From: Deinococcus sedimenti
GTDB lineage: Bacteria > Deinococcota > Deinococci > Deinococcales > Deinococcaceae
DNA length: 64,000 bases
Reading direction: 5' to 3'
Assembly: GCF_014648135.1 (NCBI RefSeq)
Contig: NZ_BMQN01000008.1
Location: forward strand, 56,591-120,590
The notes below the pieces were generated by a model. That model searched no databases. It was not told the origin of the DNA and saw only the letters and a list, made by a program, of their open reading frames with translations. A program made the translations under genes and the position numbers. Of the stretch, positions 54,142-63,771 are shown in pieces (the first letter of the stretch is position 1; every line of letters begins with the position of its first letter).

Positions 54142-56915
54142 AGTTCACCGCTTGCCGGGGCGAGTGGCGCAAGTGGCGCAACAGAGCTATTTTCCAATTC
54201 TTCTAAGGGAGAATTTTCTATAGGGGTTTTCTCGTGAAAGGAATTGGAAATAGGTGCAGTTGCGCCACTTGCGCCACTGCCCCCCGCTTCCGCACCCTGG
54301 GCCGCCCCGTCAACGGGGAACAGATCAGGGTTTTTTAGCGTCCAGAAGCGCAAGCCGCCCGCCCGCTTCACGTTTTCCAATCCGACGGCCGCGCAGGCCT
54401 GCCCCCATTTCTTCATGGCGTAGGGGCGGACGCCCACCTGTTCCGCCCAGGCCAGATACAGCGCCCGCAGTTCCCCGGCCTTCATGCCGTTCAGCGCGAA
54501 TGCCTCACGGCCCACGTCCGCCCAGAATTCCTGCAGCGGGTCAACGTCCGCCCAGAACTGCGCCGTGGCGCTCGCGCTCGCCCTGGAACGGTGCAGGCGT
54601 CCCGTCCGGTGGAATCTCGCCAGCCCCTCGACGGCCCAGGCTGTGAAGCCCCGGCACAGGGCGGACGCCGGGTCTTGCCGCGCCGCCTCGATACGCCGAC
54701 CTCCCAGCAAGTCGGGCAGGCCCGCCCCATGAAGCGGGTGCACGAACGGCAAGGCCAGCACGCGGTCTTTCAGCGCGTCGTCATACGCTTCAACTTTGGG
54801 CGCGTCATTCGCCACCATCAGCAGCATGTGCCGTGGCGTGGCCGTGAAGCCCTCGCTGAAGAGGAACCGCACGGGCAGCCGGTCGCCGCCGCTCAGGGTC
54901 TTCAGCAGCTCCGCGTCCAGTCGCGCGTTCCCGGCTTCAGCGCAGAACACCGCCCGCTTTCCCCACACGGCCGCGCCCAGCCGCTCGCGGGCGCCGTCCG
55001 CCGTGAACAGTTTCGTGTCCAGGCTCGCGGCCATGTCCCCCAGCAGCGTGCCCAGCAGCTCGGTATACGTGCTCTTGCCGGTGCCCCTGGGGCCGTATGC
55101 CCAGGGCAACACGCGGTGCGTACTCGCGCCGCTCAGGGCGTACCCGGTCACATCCTGCAGGCCCAGGGCAAGGTCAGCGTCCCCGCCCGTCATGCGGTTC
55201 AGCACGTCCAGCCAATCACTCTGGTCAGCGTCCGGGTGGTACTCGACCGGCGCGAGGGTGAGCATGTAGTCCTCTCGCCTGTGCTCCCGCCACTGCCCCG
55301 CGTCCCACACGCCATTCTGGAAGCCCAGCACGAACGGGCGCGGTTCAAAGCGGGTGTGATCGATCATCAGCAGCGGGCGGGCCGCTTCCAGAATCGCTTT
55401 CTGACGTCCGTTCCCTTCTACGGACTTCGCCGCCTTGACGTGTCGCCACGCGGCCCGCTCCATGGCGGCGCTGTCCCGCTTCCGGGATTCCACGGGGGCG
55501 AGTACGCCACGCAGGGCAAAGAGTCGCGCCACTTCCGGTTTCATGGTCCCGCTCAGCTTCTGCGTGAGTTGCTGGGCCAACAGATCGCCCGCGCCGTCCC
55601 CTTTCCGTCCGGCGCCCTGCACCCACTGCCGGCCGGTGTAGGCCAGCCACCCGCCCAGCTTGCCGGTGTACCCCAGGTCACCCCCGGCCAGCTTGACCAG
55701 GCGGTACCCATGCGCGGTGTCCGTATCCGGCGCGGTCACAGGCCAGCCGTCTAGGCCCAGCAGCTCGAGCACTTGCCGGTCGCTGTAGTCCGCTTTGTCT
55801 TCGCCCGTCCAGTGTTCCGCTTCCGGTATGACGTCCGCAGCGGGCAGGGTGCCCACATCGATGCCCGCCATTCCCCTCGCGTCCCGTTGGCCTACGCCGC
55901 TCAGGTCGCGCGGCTTGGCTTTCCCGCTGCCCAGGCCTGAGCGCACGGTGTCCCGAATCTCGCCCACCTCAAGGCCCGCCGCTTCCCCGGCTGCCGTGAG
56001 CACCTGGGCCGCGTGCTGTTCATCCAGCACCCCGGCGCCTACCAGCGTGCCCAGGTTGAACGCTGCCCGGTTCAGCGCGTCATTCCGCCCGCCTTCCCCG
56101 GCGCTCGCCACGGCCGCGCACTCTTCATCCACGGCCCGGTTCACGTACCGCTCAGCGGGCGCACCGCTGCCCACCTGGGCCGGTACCGGGGCAGGCTTGA
56201 CCGGCGAAAGCGGCGGCGCAGCTTTCACCCTGGTCAGCGCGTTCAGCGCCTCGCGTTCTGCCCAGGCGTCAGCTTCAGAAAGCCAGACGTCCACCGGCAG
56301 GGGCCGCGCCGGATTCTTCAGGTTTACGCCGCCCGGAAGCCGCAGGATGCGCGGCAAGTCGTGAACTTTCGCGTCTGCCCCCAGGTCAGCGAGTGCCCCG
56401 GCGAGGGCGCGGTTCACCTCTTCCGTTTCCGTGCCGTCATCAGGCGAGGTGTGGCGCAGCCAGTACACATGCAGGCCGTGCCCGCTATCAACCACGGCGC
56501 GGGGGGGTAGCTTCAGCCGGTCGCACGCCGTCAGCAGGTCAGCGAACAGGGTCGCTTTGTACTCGCGCAGCTCTGCCGGGTCCGTTTCAAGCAGCGTGTC
56601 TTTGGTCAGTCCGCCCGTGTAGCTGGGGGCGTCTGCTAGGTCCAGGTCGACCCAATGAAGGGGGGTCATCAGGCAGTTATCCCGCGCCCCGCTGGACGTG
56701 TCGCGCCGCCGCGCCATGCCGAAGTACACCTCTTGATCCTGGGGGATGTGCTCAGGCGTGAACGCCTGGGGGTGCTCAGGGAACGTAGGCCACGGCATCC
56801 ATACGCTTTTCATGCCGCCCCCACTGGGCCGCTTGAGCCTGAACTCAACTTGCCCGTTGCCCAGCGTCAGCCCTTCATGCAGAAGCCGGTACCACTCGAT
56901 AGGTGTAGGGGTCAC
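54138..56915 (-). CDS. P4-type primase-helicase
   Basis: A 925-residue replication protein. The N-terminal part (~1-220) is a primase-polymerase-like domain with metal-type acidic pair WVDLDLAD (D90, D92) and SGHGLHVYW; a middle D5_N-like region follows. The C-terminal superfamily-3 helicase has Walker A GPRGTGKST near residue 608, an acidic Walker B-type stretch and a sensor Asn (LLMVANDAP). The tail is Ser/Glu-rich. It presumably replicates the excised element. Overlaps both neighbours by 4 nt. Confidence 0.9.
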   Translation of the reverse strand: MTPTPIEWYRLLHEGLTLGNGQVEFRLKRPSGGGMKSVWMPWPTFPEHPQAFTPEHIPQDQEVYFGMARRRDTSSGARDNCLMTPLHWVDLDLADAPSYTGGLTKDTLLETDPAELREYKATLFADLLTACDRLKLPPRAVVDSGHGLHVYWLRHTSPDDGTETEEVNRALAGALADLGADAKVHDLPRILRLPGGVNLKNPARPLPVDVWLSEADAWAEREALNALTRVKAAPPLSPVKPAPVPAQVGSGAPAERYVNRAVDEECAAVASAGEGGRNDALNRAAFNLGTLVGAGVLDEQHAAQVLTAAGEAAGLEVGEIRDTVRSGLGSGKAKPRDLSGVGQRDARGMAGIDVGTLPAADVIPEAEHWTGEDKADYSDRQVLELLGLDGWPVTAPDTDTAHGYRLVKLAGGDLGYTGKLGGWLAYTGRQWVQGAGRKGDGAGDLLAQQLTQKLSGTMKPEVARLFALRGVLAPVESRKRDSAAMERAAWRHVKAAKSVEGNGRQKAILEAARPLLMIDHTRFEPRPFVLGFQNGVWDAGQWREHRREDYMLTLAPVEYHPDADQSDWLDVLNRMTGGDADLALGLQDVTGYALSGASTHRVLPWAYGPRGTGKSTYTELLGTLLGDMAASLDTKLFTADGARERLGAAVWGKRAVFCAEAGNARLDAELLKTLSGGDRLPVRFLFSEGFTATPRHMLLMVANDAPKVEAYDDALKDRVLALPFVHPLHGAGLPDLLGGRRIEAARQDPASALCRGFTAWAVEGLARFHRTGRLHRSRASASATAQFWADVDPLQEFWADVGREAFALNGMKAGELRALYLAWAEQVGVRPYAMKKWGQACAAVGLENVKRAGGLRFWTLKNPDLFPVDGAAQGAEAGGSGASGATAPISNSFHEKTPIENSPLEELENSSVAPLAPLAPASGEL

Positions 56916-57304
56916 CGCTGCCCCTTGCTGCGCCGCTTGAGGCGGGCGCGTACCTTGCGGGCCGCTTTCTCAGCCCAGACTCGCCCAGTCGCGTGAAGCG
57001 TCCCAGGGGTTAGGAACAGACGCACGTACAGGTCAGCGTTCACGATCGCCACGGCCACCGCTGCAGGCTCCCCGCCCCAGGTGGCGAGTAGCAGCGGGTG
57101 CACTTCATCCGGCACGCACTCCCGCACGTAGCTCAGGGCGTCCGGGTGCTCACTGAACCATGCGCGGTCAGCAGCTTTCGCGCGGGCCTCGCCAGCCGGG
57201 GCAGGAAGGGCGTGCATCAGGGCCGTTGCATTCAGCGTGCCGTCTTCTAAACTAGGCAAAGCGCCTGCCTGCGCCGCCCCCCGGTCCTGTCCACCGGGGG
57301 GCAT
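56912..57304 (-). CDS. Element protein of unknown function (130 aa)
   Basis: A 130-residue protein between the HTH gene and the primase-helicase, overlapping both (TGATG upstream, ATGA downstream). The middle has AWFSEHPDALSYVRECVPDEVHPLLLATWGG and VAIVNADLYVRLFLTPG, the end is strongly basic (AARKVRARLKRRSKGQR), so it may bind nucleic acid. Not recognised. Confidence 0.7.
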   Translation of the reverse strand: MPPGGQDRGAAQAGALPSLEDGTLNATALMHALPAPAGEARAKAADRAWFSEHPDALSYVRECVPDEVHPLLLATWGGEPAAVAVAIVNADLYVRLFLTPGTLHATGRVWAEKAARKVRARLKRRSKGQR

Positions 57305-57549
57305 CAGTTGGCCCCCGTGCTCTGGGCTGCCACGTAGGCGTCCAGCGCCTCGCGGGGAATGCGGATGACTCGCGCACCGATCTTCACGGCCCGCAGTCGA
57401 CCGGCGCGAATTTCTTTGTAGACCAGCGCGGCGTGCACGCCCAGGTGCGCGGCAGCTTGGGGAACGTCAAGGAACGCGGGCAGGGTGGGCGCAGTCGCGC
57501 CCGTGTCTTCCAGGTGGATAGCAGTCAAGGGAACACCTTCCAACTTCAC
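57304..57549 (-). CDS. Excisionase/AlpA-like helix-turn-helix protein
   Basis: An 81-residue DNA-binding protein of the MerR/excisionase type: PAFLDVPQAAAHLGVHAALVYKEIRAGRLRAVKIGARVIRIPREALDAYVAA contains the HTH (VPQAAAHLGVHAALVYKEIRAG) and the wing (RAVKIGARVIRIP). Such proteins act as recombination directionality factors or as AlpA-like activators in small integrative elements. The stop overlaps the next start. An ATG at 57549 lies 45 nt after the 203-residue gene. Confidence 0.82.
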   Translation of the reverse strand: MKLEGVPLTAIHLEDTGATAPTLPAFLDVPQAAAHLGVHAALVYKEIRAGRLRAVKIGARVIRIPREALDAYVAAQSTGAN

Positions 57550-57594
57550 CCCGCATCGATGCGGGGGCAGAACTTCAGCTCTTGGCGGAAGTTC

Positions 57595-58206
57595 TCAGTT
57601 GGTCGGGGCGTTCGGTTGAACCTGGGGCCGGTACTCGACTGGGCGCGGCCTCTTCACGCGGCTGGGCGGCACGGGCAGCGCGGGGCGGGCTGTGAGGGCC
57701 TGCAGGCGGGCTTCCTCGCGGCGTACCTGGGCCTGTATCTCTCCGCCCGTCAGACCGGCTTCATGGGCTTCCTGACGCTTCAGCGCCCGCCACAGGTGCC
57801 GGTGCAGGTGGAACAGGTCGAAAGCCCAGGCTTCCAGCAACCGCGCCCCGTGCGCCTCGTCGACCGCGCCCAGCCGCTCGGCAAGCTCTGCGGTCGTGAC
57901 CCTCCGGCCCGCTGCCACCTGGGCGGCGTACCAGCGGGTCGTGTCGCTCTGGACAGCCCAGTGGGCGCGGTGCGTGGCTTCCGCTTGCGCTGACGCCTCT
58001 TCCCAGGCTTCCATGCCGCCGCGCGGGATGAAGCCGCCCAGCGTCCACATGGGCAGCCCCAGCGCGTGGTACCAGTTCGCACGGGACTTATCCCCGCGCA
58101 GCTCGCTCAGGTAGTCCCGTTCAGCCTCACGCCGCGCTGACCGCCGCTCAAGGCGGGTCATGGGGGCGGCGCGGCGTCCGGTGATGGGCATATCAAAAGA
58201 TAACAT
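57595..58206 (-). CDS. Element protein of unknown function (203 aa)
   Basis: First gene of the leftward operon. A 203-residue, highly charged, mostly helical protein (RLERRSARREAERDYLSELRGDKSRANWYHALGLPMW; then TTAELAERLGAVDEAHGARLLEAWAFDLFHLHRHLWRALKRQEAHEAG) with a Pro/Arg tail. Not recognised. Start at the ATG at 58206 or 58191. The frame also stays open upstream through the right end of the element, which I do not accept because that reading runs antisense across the right-end repeat and into corA. Confidence 0.68.
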   Translation of the reverse strand: MLSFDMPITGRRAAPMTRLERRSARREAERDYLSELRGDKSRANWYHALGLPMWTLGGFIPRGGMEAWEEASAQAEATHRAHWAVQSDTTRWYAAQVAAGRRVTTAELAERLGAVDEAHGARLLEAWAFDLFHLHRHLWRALKRQEAHEAGLTGGEIQAQVRREEARLQALTARPALPVPPSRVKRPRPVEYRPQVQPNAPTN

Positions 58207-58245
58207 AATCCGTGGCGTCCCGTGATCTGCAGAACACAGGCGTGC

Positions 58246-58275
58246 ATGACCAACCGTGACCAACCCGTGACCAAC
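58246..58275 (+). repeat. TGACCAAC repeats, right end
   Basis: Three units at 58247-58254, 58257-58264 and 58268-58275, spaced 10 and 11 bp, about 130 nt inside the right end. Same sequence as the pair near the left end; candidate integrase arm sites. Confidence 0.6.
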
Positions 58276-58403
58276 ACGCCCGCGCACATGCGTTATCCAG
58301 AGTGCATGAACCGTGGCGGGCGAGAGGCGAAAATGCCCCCCTGGGCGGCGTAAATCAGAACCCCCGTTCTCTTGCGTCACTGCCCGTAAATCTGTGCGGG
58401 CCT

Positions 58404-58450
58404 CCCTCCTAAGGGGCAGGCCCCGCGTTCGAATCGCGGCGAGTGCACCA
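58404..58450 (+). repeat. attR-type direct repeat (tRNA-Arg 3' fragment)
   Basis: Identical to 50112-50158 but without the 5' part of a tRNA, so not a functional gene. It marks the right border of the element; a GC hairpin with TTCTTTCTT follows and was probably the original terminator of the tRNA. Confidence 0.93.
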
Positions 58451-58508
58451 CGTTCCCCGCCCCCGTGGCGGGGTTCTTTCTTGCCCGCCGCGTCCGTTCC
58501 CGCCCGCG

Positions 58509-59426
58509 TCACCACCAGCCGCGGCGTTTGAAGTACACGCTGAGGGCCCCGCCGATCAGCAGGAACGTGCCCCACGCCAGGGCGTAACCGAAGGGGCTCT
58601 TGAGTTCCGGCATGAACTCGAAATTCATGCCCCATACGCCTGCCAGGAACGTCAGCGGCAGGAAGATCACGCTGACGGCGGTCAGGGTCCGCATGACCTC
58701 GTTCATGCGCTGACTCTGGAGGTTCAGGTGCAGGTCGAGCAGGTTCGTCAGGAGGTCGCGCAGCGTGTCGAAGCGTCCGGCGGCGCGCGTGAAGGAGTCC
58801 TGCACGTCCCGGTAGCGCACCAGATCGGCCGGGGTGCAGTTGGCGTGGCGGCCCAGCAGCGCGGTCGCCTCGCGCGCGTCGGTCGCCAGACGCCGCGCCT
58901 GGGACACGAGGTGCTTGAGTTCGAACACGGCCGGGACGGGGTTTTCGCGGACGCGCTGGAACACGCGTTCCTCCAGGTCGTCCACGCGGGCCTCCAGCGC
59001 GTCGGCGGCGGTGAAGAAGGTGTCGGCGGTGTGGTCCAGCAGTTCGTAGGTGACCTCCTGCGCGGTGTTCACGCTGTCGCGCCCGACGAGATTCCACACG
59101 CTGTCCAGCGCGCCGGTCCCGCCGGGACTGTGCGTCAGGACGGCGCTGCCGAACGTGAAGACGCTCAGGCGTTCGGTGAACTCGTCGGCCTGCGCGGGAT
59201 TCACGTAGGAGCGCACGGTGATGAACGCGTGCTCCGGGTAGGCCTCGGCGCGGCTCCAGTGGCCGCGTTCCAGGGCGTCCTCCAGCGCGAGGCGGTTCAG
59301 GGGGAACGCGGCGCGCAGCGCGGCCAGTTCGTCCGGGGTGGGGTCCTGGGTGTCCACCCAGACGTTGTCGTGCTCCCCGTTCCAGGGGAAGTCCTGCCCG
59401 TCGCTGAGTCGCCGCGCCCTGATCAT
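58509..59426 (-). CDS. corA: CorA-family magnesium transporter
   Basis: A 305-residue divalent-cation channel. A large N-terminal cytoplasmic domain is followed by a long helix and two C-terminal transmembrane segments; the first ends in the selectivity motif GMN ([12 protein letters not shown]), and the second spans about 280-298 before a basic KRRGWW tail. The pore motif and layout are standard for CorA. It lies directly beyond the right end of the integrated element and is divergent from fluC. Confidence 0.93.
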   Translation of the reverse strand: MIRARRLSDGQDFPWNGEHDNVWVDTQDPTPDELAALRAAFPLNRLALEDALERGHWSRAEAYPEHAFITVRSYVNPAQADEFTERLSVFTFGSAVLTHSPGGTGALDSVWNLVGRDSVNTAQEVTYELLDHTADTFFTAADALEARVDDLEERVFQRVRENPVPAVFELKHLVSQARRLATDAREATALLGRHANCTPADLVRYRDVQDSFTRAAGRFDTLRDLLTNLLDLHLNLQSQRMNEVMRTLTAVSVIFLPLTFLAGVWGMNFEFMPELKSPFGYALAWGTFLLIGGALSVYFKRRGWW

Positions 59427-59470
59427 GCCCGCAGGATGGCAGACTCCCGCGCGGACTCTATGCTGGAAGG

Positions 59471-59845
59471 GTGAACGCGTGGCTGTGGGTGATGGCAGGC
59501 GGCGCCGTGGGGGCCGCCGCGCGCTACGGCACGCAGCTGCTGCTGGCGCCGCTGGCGCTGCGCGCCGCGTTTCCCGTGCCGGTCCTGCTGATCAACGTCG
59601 CGGGGTCGTTCCTGCTGGGCCTGACGCTGGCGCTGGTGGGCCGGGGCGTGTGGCCGGACGCGGCGCGGCTGGCGTTCGGGACCGGGGTGCTGGGCGCCTT
59701 CACGACCTTCAGCACGTTCAGTGTCGAGCTCGACGATCTGCTCGCGCACGGGCGGGGCGGCGCGGCGCTGCTGTACGCGACCCTCAGCGTCACGCTGGGC
59801 ATCCTGGCGGCCGTGGCGGGCCGCACGCTGGGGGGCCGCCTGTGA
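59471..59845 (+). CDS. fluC: Fluoride channel FluC (CrcB)
   Basis: A 124-residue membrane protein with four transmembrane helices that works as a dual-topology dimer to export fluoride. Diagnostic stretches: [21 protein letters not shown] and [12 protein letters not shown] (the Phe/Thr track). Starts with GTG at 59471, 6 nt after TATGCT (59459-59464), hence probably leaderless, which leaves no room for a fluoride riboswitch. It overlaps xseA by 4 nt. Confidence 0.93.
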   Translation: MNAWLWVMAGGAVGAAARYGTQLLLAPLALRAAFPVPVLLINVAGSFLLGLTLALVGRGVWPDAARLAFGTGVLGAFTTFSTFSVELDDLLAHGRGGAALLYATLSVTLGILAAVAGRTLGGRL

Positions 59846-61062
59846 CCCGCCGCAAGAAGACCGGGGAGGGGGGGAGCAGCGGCGCGACCCGCCCCCCGGA
59901 GCAGTTCCTGGAACTGTCCGAACTCCTCGCGTACGTGGGGCAGGTCGTCGCGCGGGGCCTGCCGGGCGCCGTGTGGGTCCGCGCGGAGATCGCCAGCGTC
60001 ACGGACCGCCGCCACCTGTACCTGGATCTCGTACAGGCCGCAGAGGACGGCGAGGTCGCCAAGTGCCGCGCGACCGTGTGGGCCCGCGAACGCTTCAGCC
60101 TGGAGGGCAAGTTCCGCCGCGCGACGGGCGGCACCCTCACGGCGGGCCTGAAGGTGCTGCTGTTCGCCGAGGCGACCTTCCACGAGCAGTACGGCTTCTC
60201 GCTGAACGTGCTGGACGTCGCGCCGGAATTCACGCTGGGGGACGCCGCGCTGCGCCTCGCCGAGCACCGCGAGACCCTGGTCCGCGAGGGCGTCTACGGC
60301 CTCAACCGCCTGCTGCCCGCCCCCGAGGACTTCCTGCGCTTCGCGGTGATCGCCCCCCGCGAGGCGGCCGGGCTGGGCGACTTCCGCCGCGAGATCGACC
60401 CGCTGGAGGCCGCCGGGGTACTGCGCCCGCTGTACCTGGAGGCCACCTTCCAGGGCCGCGACGCCGCGCCCAGCCTCCTGCGCGCCGCCGGGGAAGCCCG
60501 CACCCTGCACGCGCGGGAACCGCTGGACGCGCTGGTCGTCCTGCGCGGCGGCGGGGCCGTCACGGACCTCGCGTGGCTGAACGACCTCGCGTTCGCGCGC
60601 GCCCTGGCGACCTTCCCCGCGCCGGTCATCACGGGCCTGGGGCACGCGCGGGACGACACCCTCCCCGACGAGGTGGCCCATACCCGCGTGGACACGCCCA
60701 GCAAGGCCGCCGCGCTGATCGTCCGCACCGTCGCGGGGGCCGCCGCGCAGGCGCAGGAGGACGCCCGCAGCATCCGCGCCCACGCCACGCAGGTCCTCGT
60801 GGACGCCCAGGCGGGCGCGGACTGGACGCTGGACCGCGCCCGCAGCGCCGCGACCCGGCACGTGGACCGCGCCGCGCAGGACGTGGACGCCCTGATGCGG
60901 CAGGCACTGGGCCTCACCCCGCAGCGCACCCTGGCCCGCGGCTACGCCCTCGTGCGCGGCCCGGACGGGCAACCCGTCACCCGCGCCGCGCAGGTCACGC
61001 CCGGGCAGCCCCTCACGCTGGAATGGACCGACGGGACTGTGCCCGTGCGGGCGGAGGACTGA
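59842..61062 (+). CDS. xseA: Exodeoxyribonuclease VII large subunit
   Basis: The catalytic subunit of the single-strand-specific exonuclease VII; 406 residues. N-terminal OB fold (~25-120, [27 protein letters not shown]), then the nuclease domain with [43 protein letters not shown], and a long helical tail. GTG start overlaps fluC's stop. The small subunit xseB is not in the window. Confidence 0.94.
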   Translation: MTRRKKTGEGGSSGATRPPEQFLELSELLAYVGQVVARGLPGAVWVRAEIASVTDRRHLYLDLVQAAEDGEVAKCRATVWARERFSLEGKFRRATGGTLTAGLKVLLFAEATFHEQYGFSLNVLDVAPEFTLGDAALRLAEHRETLVREGVYGLNRLLPAPEDFLRFAVIAPREAAGLGDFRREIDPLEAAGVLRPLYLEATFQGRDAAPSLLRAAGEARTLHAREPLDALVVLRGGGAVTDLAWLNDLAFARALATFPAPVITGLGHARDDTLPDEVAHTRVDTPSKAAALIVRTVAGAAAQAQEDARSIRAHATQVLVDAQAGADWTLDRARSAATRHVDRAAQDVDALMRQALGLTPQRTLARGYALVRGPDGQPVTRAAQVTPGQPLTLEWTDGTVPVRAED

Positions 61063-61065
61063 TCC

Positions 61066-61932
61066 CTATTCCTCGCCGGTCGCCACCGGGCGCGCGTCGT
61101 CGCTGATCCAGTCGCTCCATGACCCGGCGTACAGGCGATTGTCCGGACCCAGGGGCACGCCTGCCAGTTCGCGGGCCAGCAGGTTCGGCGTGGCACTGAC
61201 CCCGCTGCCGCAGTACGTGACCGTCGGTGCGTTTCCAGCGTCCAGCCGCGCCGCCTGCGCGCCCGCGTCCCGCCAGTGGCCCGATCCGTCCAGCGCGCCT
61301 GTCCAGTCGCGGTTCACGGCGCCCGGGATGTGCCCGGCCTTCCGGTCGATGGGTTCCACCTCGCCCCGGTAGCGTCCCGGCGCGCGCGAATCGATCAGGA
61401 GGGTCCCCGCCCCGCGCGCCTGCACGTTCTCGGCGGTCGCCACGAGGTCCGCCTGCACGTCCGGCACGAACGTGACCGGGGTGGGGGAGGGGTCCTCCGT
61501 GCTGACCTCGCCGCCCGCCGCGACCCAGGCGGGCCAGCCGCCGTCCAGTACCGCCACCCGCGCGTGCCCCAGCCAGCGCAGGAGCCACCATGCCCGCGCC
61601 GCGTAGAAGCCCTGCCCGGTACCGGGGTCGTCGTAACACACGACCAGACTGTCGTTCCCGACGCCCACGCTCCCTAGCCACGCGGCCAGCGCCGACGGGT
61701 CCGGCAGCGGGTGACGCCCCCCGGACCCGTCCGGTTGTACCGGGCCGCTCAGGTCCGTCTCCAGATCGGCGTACGCGGCCCCCGGCACGTGCCCGCCCAG
61801 GTACGCGATCCGCCCGGTCAGCGGGTCGCTCAGGGCGTAGCGCGCGTCCAGCACCCGCACGCGCGGGTCATGCAGGTGCGCGCGCAGCCAGGACACGGAA
61901 ACCAGCGGGGTGGGCAGCGTCAGATCGGCCAT
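61066..61932 (-). CDS. Sulfurtransferase, 3-mercaptopyruvate type
   Basis: A 288-residue two-rhodanese-domain sulfurtransferase. The N-terminal inactive domain (~5-130) has [10 protein letters not shown] and [12 protein letters not shown]; the C-terminal domain has the active-site Cys in TYCGSGVSA, the CGSGV form typical of mercaptopyruvate sulfurtransferases rather than thiosulfate-specific enzymes. TAGCCT (61944-61939) lies 6 nt before the ATG (leaderless). Its stop lies 3 nt beyond the convergent xseA stop. Confidence 0.92.
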   Translation of the reverse strand: MADLTLPTPLVSVSWLRAHLHDPRVRVLDARYALSDPLTGRIAYLGGHVPGAAYADLETDLSGPVQPDGSGGRHPLPDPSALAAWLGSVGVGNDSLVVCYDDPGTGQGFYAARAWWLLRWLGHARVAVLDGGWPAWVAAGGEVSTEDPSPTPVTFVPDVQADLVATAENVQARGAGTLLIDSRAPGRYRGEVEPIDRKAGHIPGAVNRDWTGALDGSGHWRDAGAQAARLDAGNAPTVTYCGSGVSATPNLLARELAGVPLGPDNRLYAGSWSDWISDDARPVATGEE

Positions 61933-61954
61933 GCCCGCAGGCTACACCCGCCGC

Positions 61955-62473
61955 TCAGGCGGTCACTCGCTGCCACGCGCGGCGGAACACGTTCAGCGTG
62001 CCCCCGTCAAACAGCACCACCCGCACGTGCAGGTCCGGGTGATCCGCCAGGAACGCGGTGATCGTCCGCAGGGTCACCTCCGCCGCCTGTGGCAGCGGGT
62101 AGCCGTACACCCCGGTGCTGATCGCCGGGAACGCCACGCTGCGGCACCCGGCCTGCACCGCCAGGTCCAGGCTGCGGCGGTACGCCCCGGCCAGCAGCTC
62201 CGGCTCGCCCTGGGTGCCGCCGCGCCAGATCGGCCCGACCGCGTGGATCACGTGCCGCACGCCCCGCGCCGACAGGCCGAACGCCGGGGTGATCACCGCC
62301 GTGCCCGTGGGCGTCCCGCCGATGGCGCGGATGGCGCGCAGCAGCTCCGGCCCGGCCGCGCGGTGGATGACGCCGTCCACGCCACCCCCGCCCGCCAGCT
62401 CCCTGTTGGCCGCCGTGACGATCGCGCACACGTCCTGCGCGGCGATGTCCCCCTGCACGAGTTCCAGCGGCAC
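61955..62473 (-). CDS. Macro-domain ADP-ribose hydrolase-like protein
   Basis: A 172-residue single macro domain of the MacroD/YmdB type, expected to remove acetyl or ADP-ribosyl groups (O-acetyl-ADP-ribose deacetylase). Motifs: [36 protein letters not shown] (Asn and GGGGVDG ligand loop) and [12 protein letters not shown]. It follows gmk by 10 nt on the same strand, so they are probably co-transcribed. Confidence 0.93.
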   Translation of the reverse strand: MPLELVQGDIAAQDVCAIVTAANRELAGGGGVDGVIHRAAGPELLRAIRAIGGTPTGTAVITPAFGLSARGVRHVIHAVGPIWRGGTQGEPELLAGAYRRSLDLAVQAGCRSVAFPAISTGVYGYPLPQAAEVTLRTITAFLADHPDLHVRVVLFDGGTLNVFRRAWQRVTA

Positions 62474-62483
62474 GGGTCTTTCC

Positions 62484-63191
62484 TTACTCGCCGTTCACGC
62501 GGGCCAGGTGCGCGTCCGTGAACGTGTAGCTGCGCAGGTGATCGGCCCGCACCCGCGCCTCTCGGTCGGCTTCCGTCCACTCGGGTTCCGGCAGCTGCCG
62601 CGCCCGCTCGGCCCGCTGGATCGCCAGGAGTTCCTCCACGGCGCGGTCCAAGTCGTCGTTCACGACCACGTACCGGAACTCGTGCGCCTCGCGGATCTCC
62701 TCACGGGCCCGCGCCAGACGCTTCTCGATCCGGTCGGGCGTCTCGGTCGCGCGGCCTTCCAGGCGGCGGCGCAGCTCCGTCAGGCTGGGCGGCATGATGA
62801 AGATCAATATGGCCTCCTCACCCATGCGCGCCTTGACCTGCATGGCACCCTCCACCTCGATCTCCAGCACCACGTCCTGCCCGCGACTCAGCGCCGCCTC
62901 GATCGGCTCGATCGGCGTGCCGTACCGGTTCCCCACGAACGCCGCGTGCTCCAGGAACCCGTTCGCCTGCGCCTTCTGCTCGAACGCCTCGGAGCTCACG
63001 AACACGTAGTGCACGCCGTCCTGCTCGCCGGGGCGGGCCTCGCGGGTCGTCCAGGAGGTGCTGAAGAATACGTCCTGCCCGGCCAGCCAGCGTTCACGCA
63101 GCGTGCCCTTGCCCACGCCGGACGCGCCCGTCATGACCAGCAGCAGCCCGCGCCGCGCGGAAGTGGAAAGTGGAGTCTCGGAAACCGTCAT
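62484..63191 (-). CDS. gmk: Guanylate kinase
   Basis: Phosphorylates GMP to GDP; 235 residues, longer than the ~205 norm through short extensions. P-loop GASGVGKGT near residue 23, the GMP-binding [22 protein letters not shown] and an [21 protein letters not shown] lid. The ATG at 63191 lies 6 nt after TATGGT (63203-63198), so probably leaderless, which decides the start against a longer open frame. Operon with the macro-domain gene. Confidence 0.95.
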   Translation of the reverse strand: MTVSETPLSTSARRGLLLVMTGASGVGKGTLRERWLAGQDVFFSTSWTTREARPGEQDGVHYVFVSSEAFEQKAQANGFLEHAAFVGNRYGTPIEPIEAALSRGQDVVLEIEVEGAMQVKARMGEEAILIFIMPPSLTELRRRLEGRATETPDRIEKRLARAREEIREAHEFRYVVVNDDLDRAVEELLAIQRAERARQLPEPEWTEADREARVRADHLRSYTFTDAHLARVNGE

Positions 63192-63289
63192 CCCCCCACC
63201 ATACCTGGGGCCCCCCAGGACTGGAAACCCGCACGGAACAGGCGCGGCCCCCGCGTGTGTGGGAGCCGCGCCTGAACTGGAGGGGGGGG

Positions 63290-63721
63290 TTACTTCTTCT
63301 TCTTGCCGGAGGTGGCCTTCGCGCGGCCCTTGCCGAGCGCCTGGCCCTTCTCGAAGCTGGCCTGCATCTTGCGGCGCGTCTCCTCGACCATCGTCTGGAA
63401 GTCCACCAGGCCGGACTCGACGGCTTCCATGCTGGGCTTGATATTCCCGCCCCGGCGCGCGGCGGCCAGGTCGCGGTTGGTCTCCTCGAACCACGCGTCA
63501 AAGTCGGGCGTGTGGTCGAAGATCATTTCACGCGTGTCGCGCTGGTACGTGTCCGTGCTGCCGCGGCGCGTGAACTGCTTGGGCATCGTGAACCGCTCGG
63601 GCAGGTACGCGCCGTCGATCTTGCCGGACCGCACCGCTTCCTGGAACATCTTCACGAAGGTATCGCTACGCTGGGGGTTGCTGAGTTCCAGCACCTGTTC
63701 ACTGAGTTTCTTGTAAGCCAT
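63290..63721 (-). CDS. Conserved-looking hypothetical with lysine-rich tail
   Basis: A 143-residue protein: YKKLSEQVLELSNPQRSDTFVKMFQEAVRSGKIDGAYLPERFTMPKQF, then DTYQRDTREMIFDHTPDFDAWFEETNRDL, a helical middle and a basic tail (GKGRAKATSGKKKK) that would suit nucleic-acid binding. Not recognised. AGGAGG 9 nt before the ATG at 63721 makes the start secure. A TTACTT, 17 nt, CATACT promoter lies ~20-50 nt upstream. Confidence 0.8.
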   Translation of the reverse strand: MAYKKLSEQVLELSNPQRSDTFVKMFQEAVRSGKIDGAYLPERFTMPKQFTRRGSTDTYQRDTREMIFDHTPDFDAWFEETNRDLAAARRGGNIKPSMEAVESGLVDFQTMVEETRRKMQASFEKGQALGKGRAKATSGKKKK

Positions 63722-63740
63722 AAGTGGAATTCCTCCTGAT

Positions 63741-63771
63741 CCCAGAGTATGCCCGAAAGAATGAAAGGAAG
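63741..63771 (-). promoter_or_regulatory. Promoter of the lysine-tailed gene
   Basis: Minus strand TTACTT, 17-nt spacer, CATACT, ending about 20 nt before the AGGAGG of the 63290-63721 gene. The remaining bases to 64000 hold no gene or repeat I can support. Confidence 0.4.

Noticed and set aside
58404..58450. Second tRNA-Arg gene
   Set aside because: Only the 3' 47 nt are present; no acceptor 5' strand, D arm or full anticodon stem precede it. It is an integration repeat.
58207..59097. Upstream extension of the 203-residue element gene
   Set aside because: The frame happens to stay open through the right-end repeats and antisense to corA; no protein-like pattern and no start signal.
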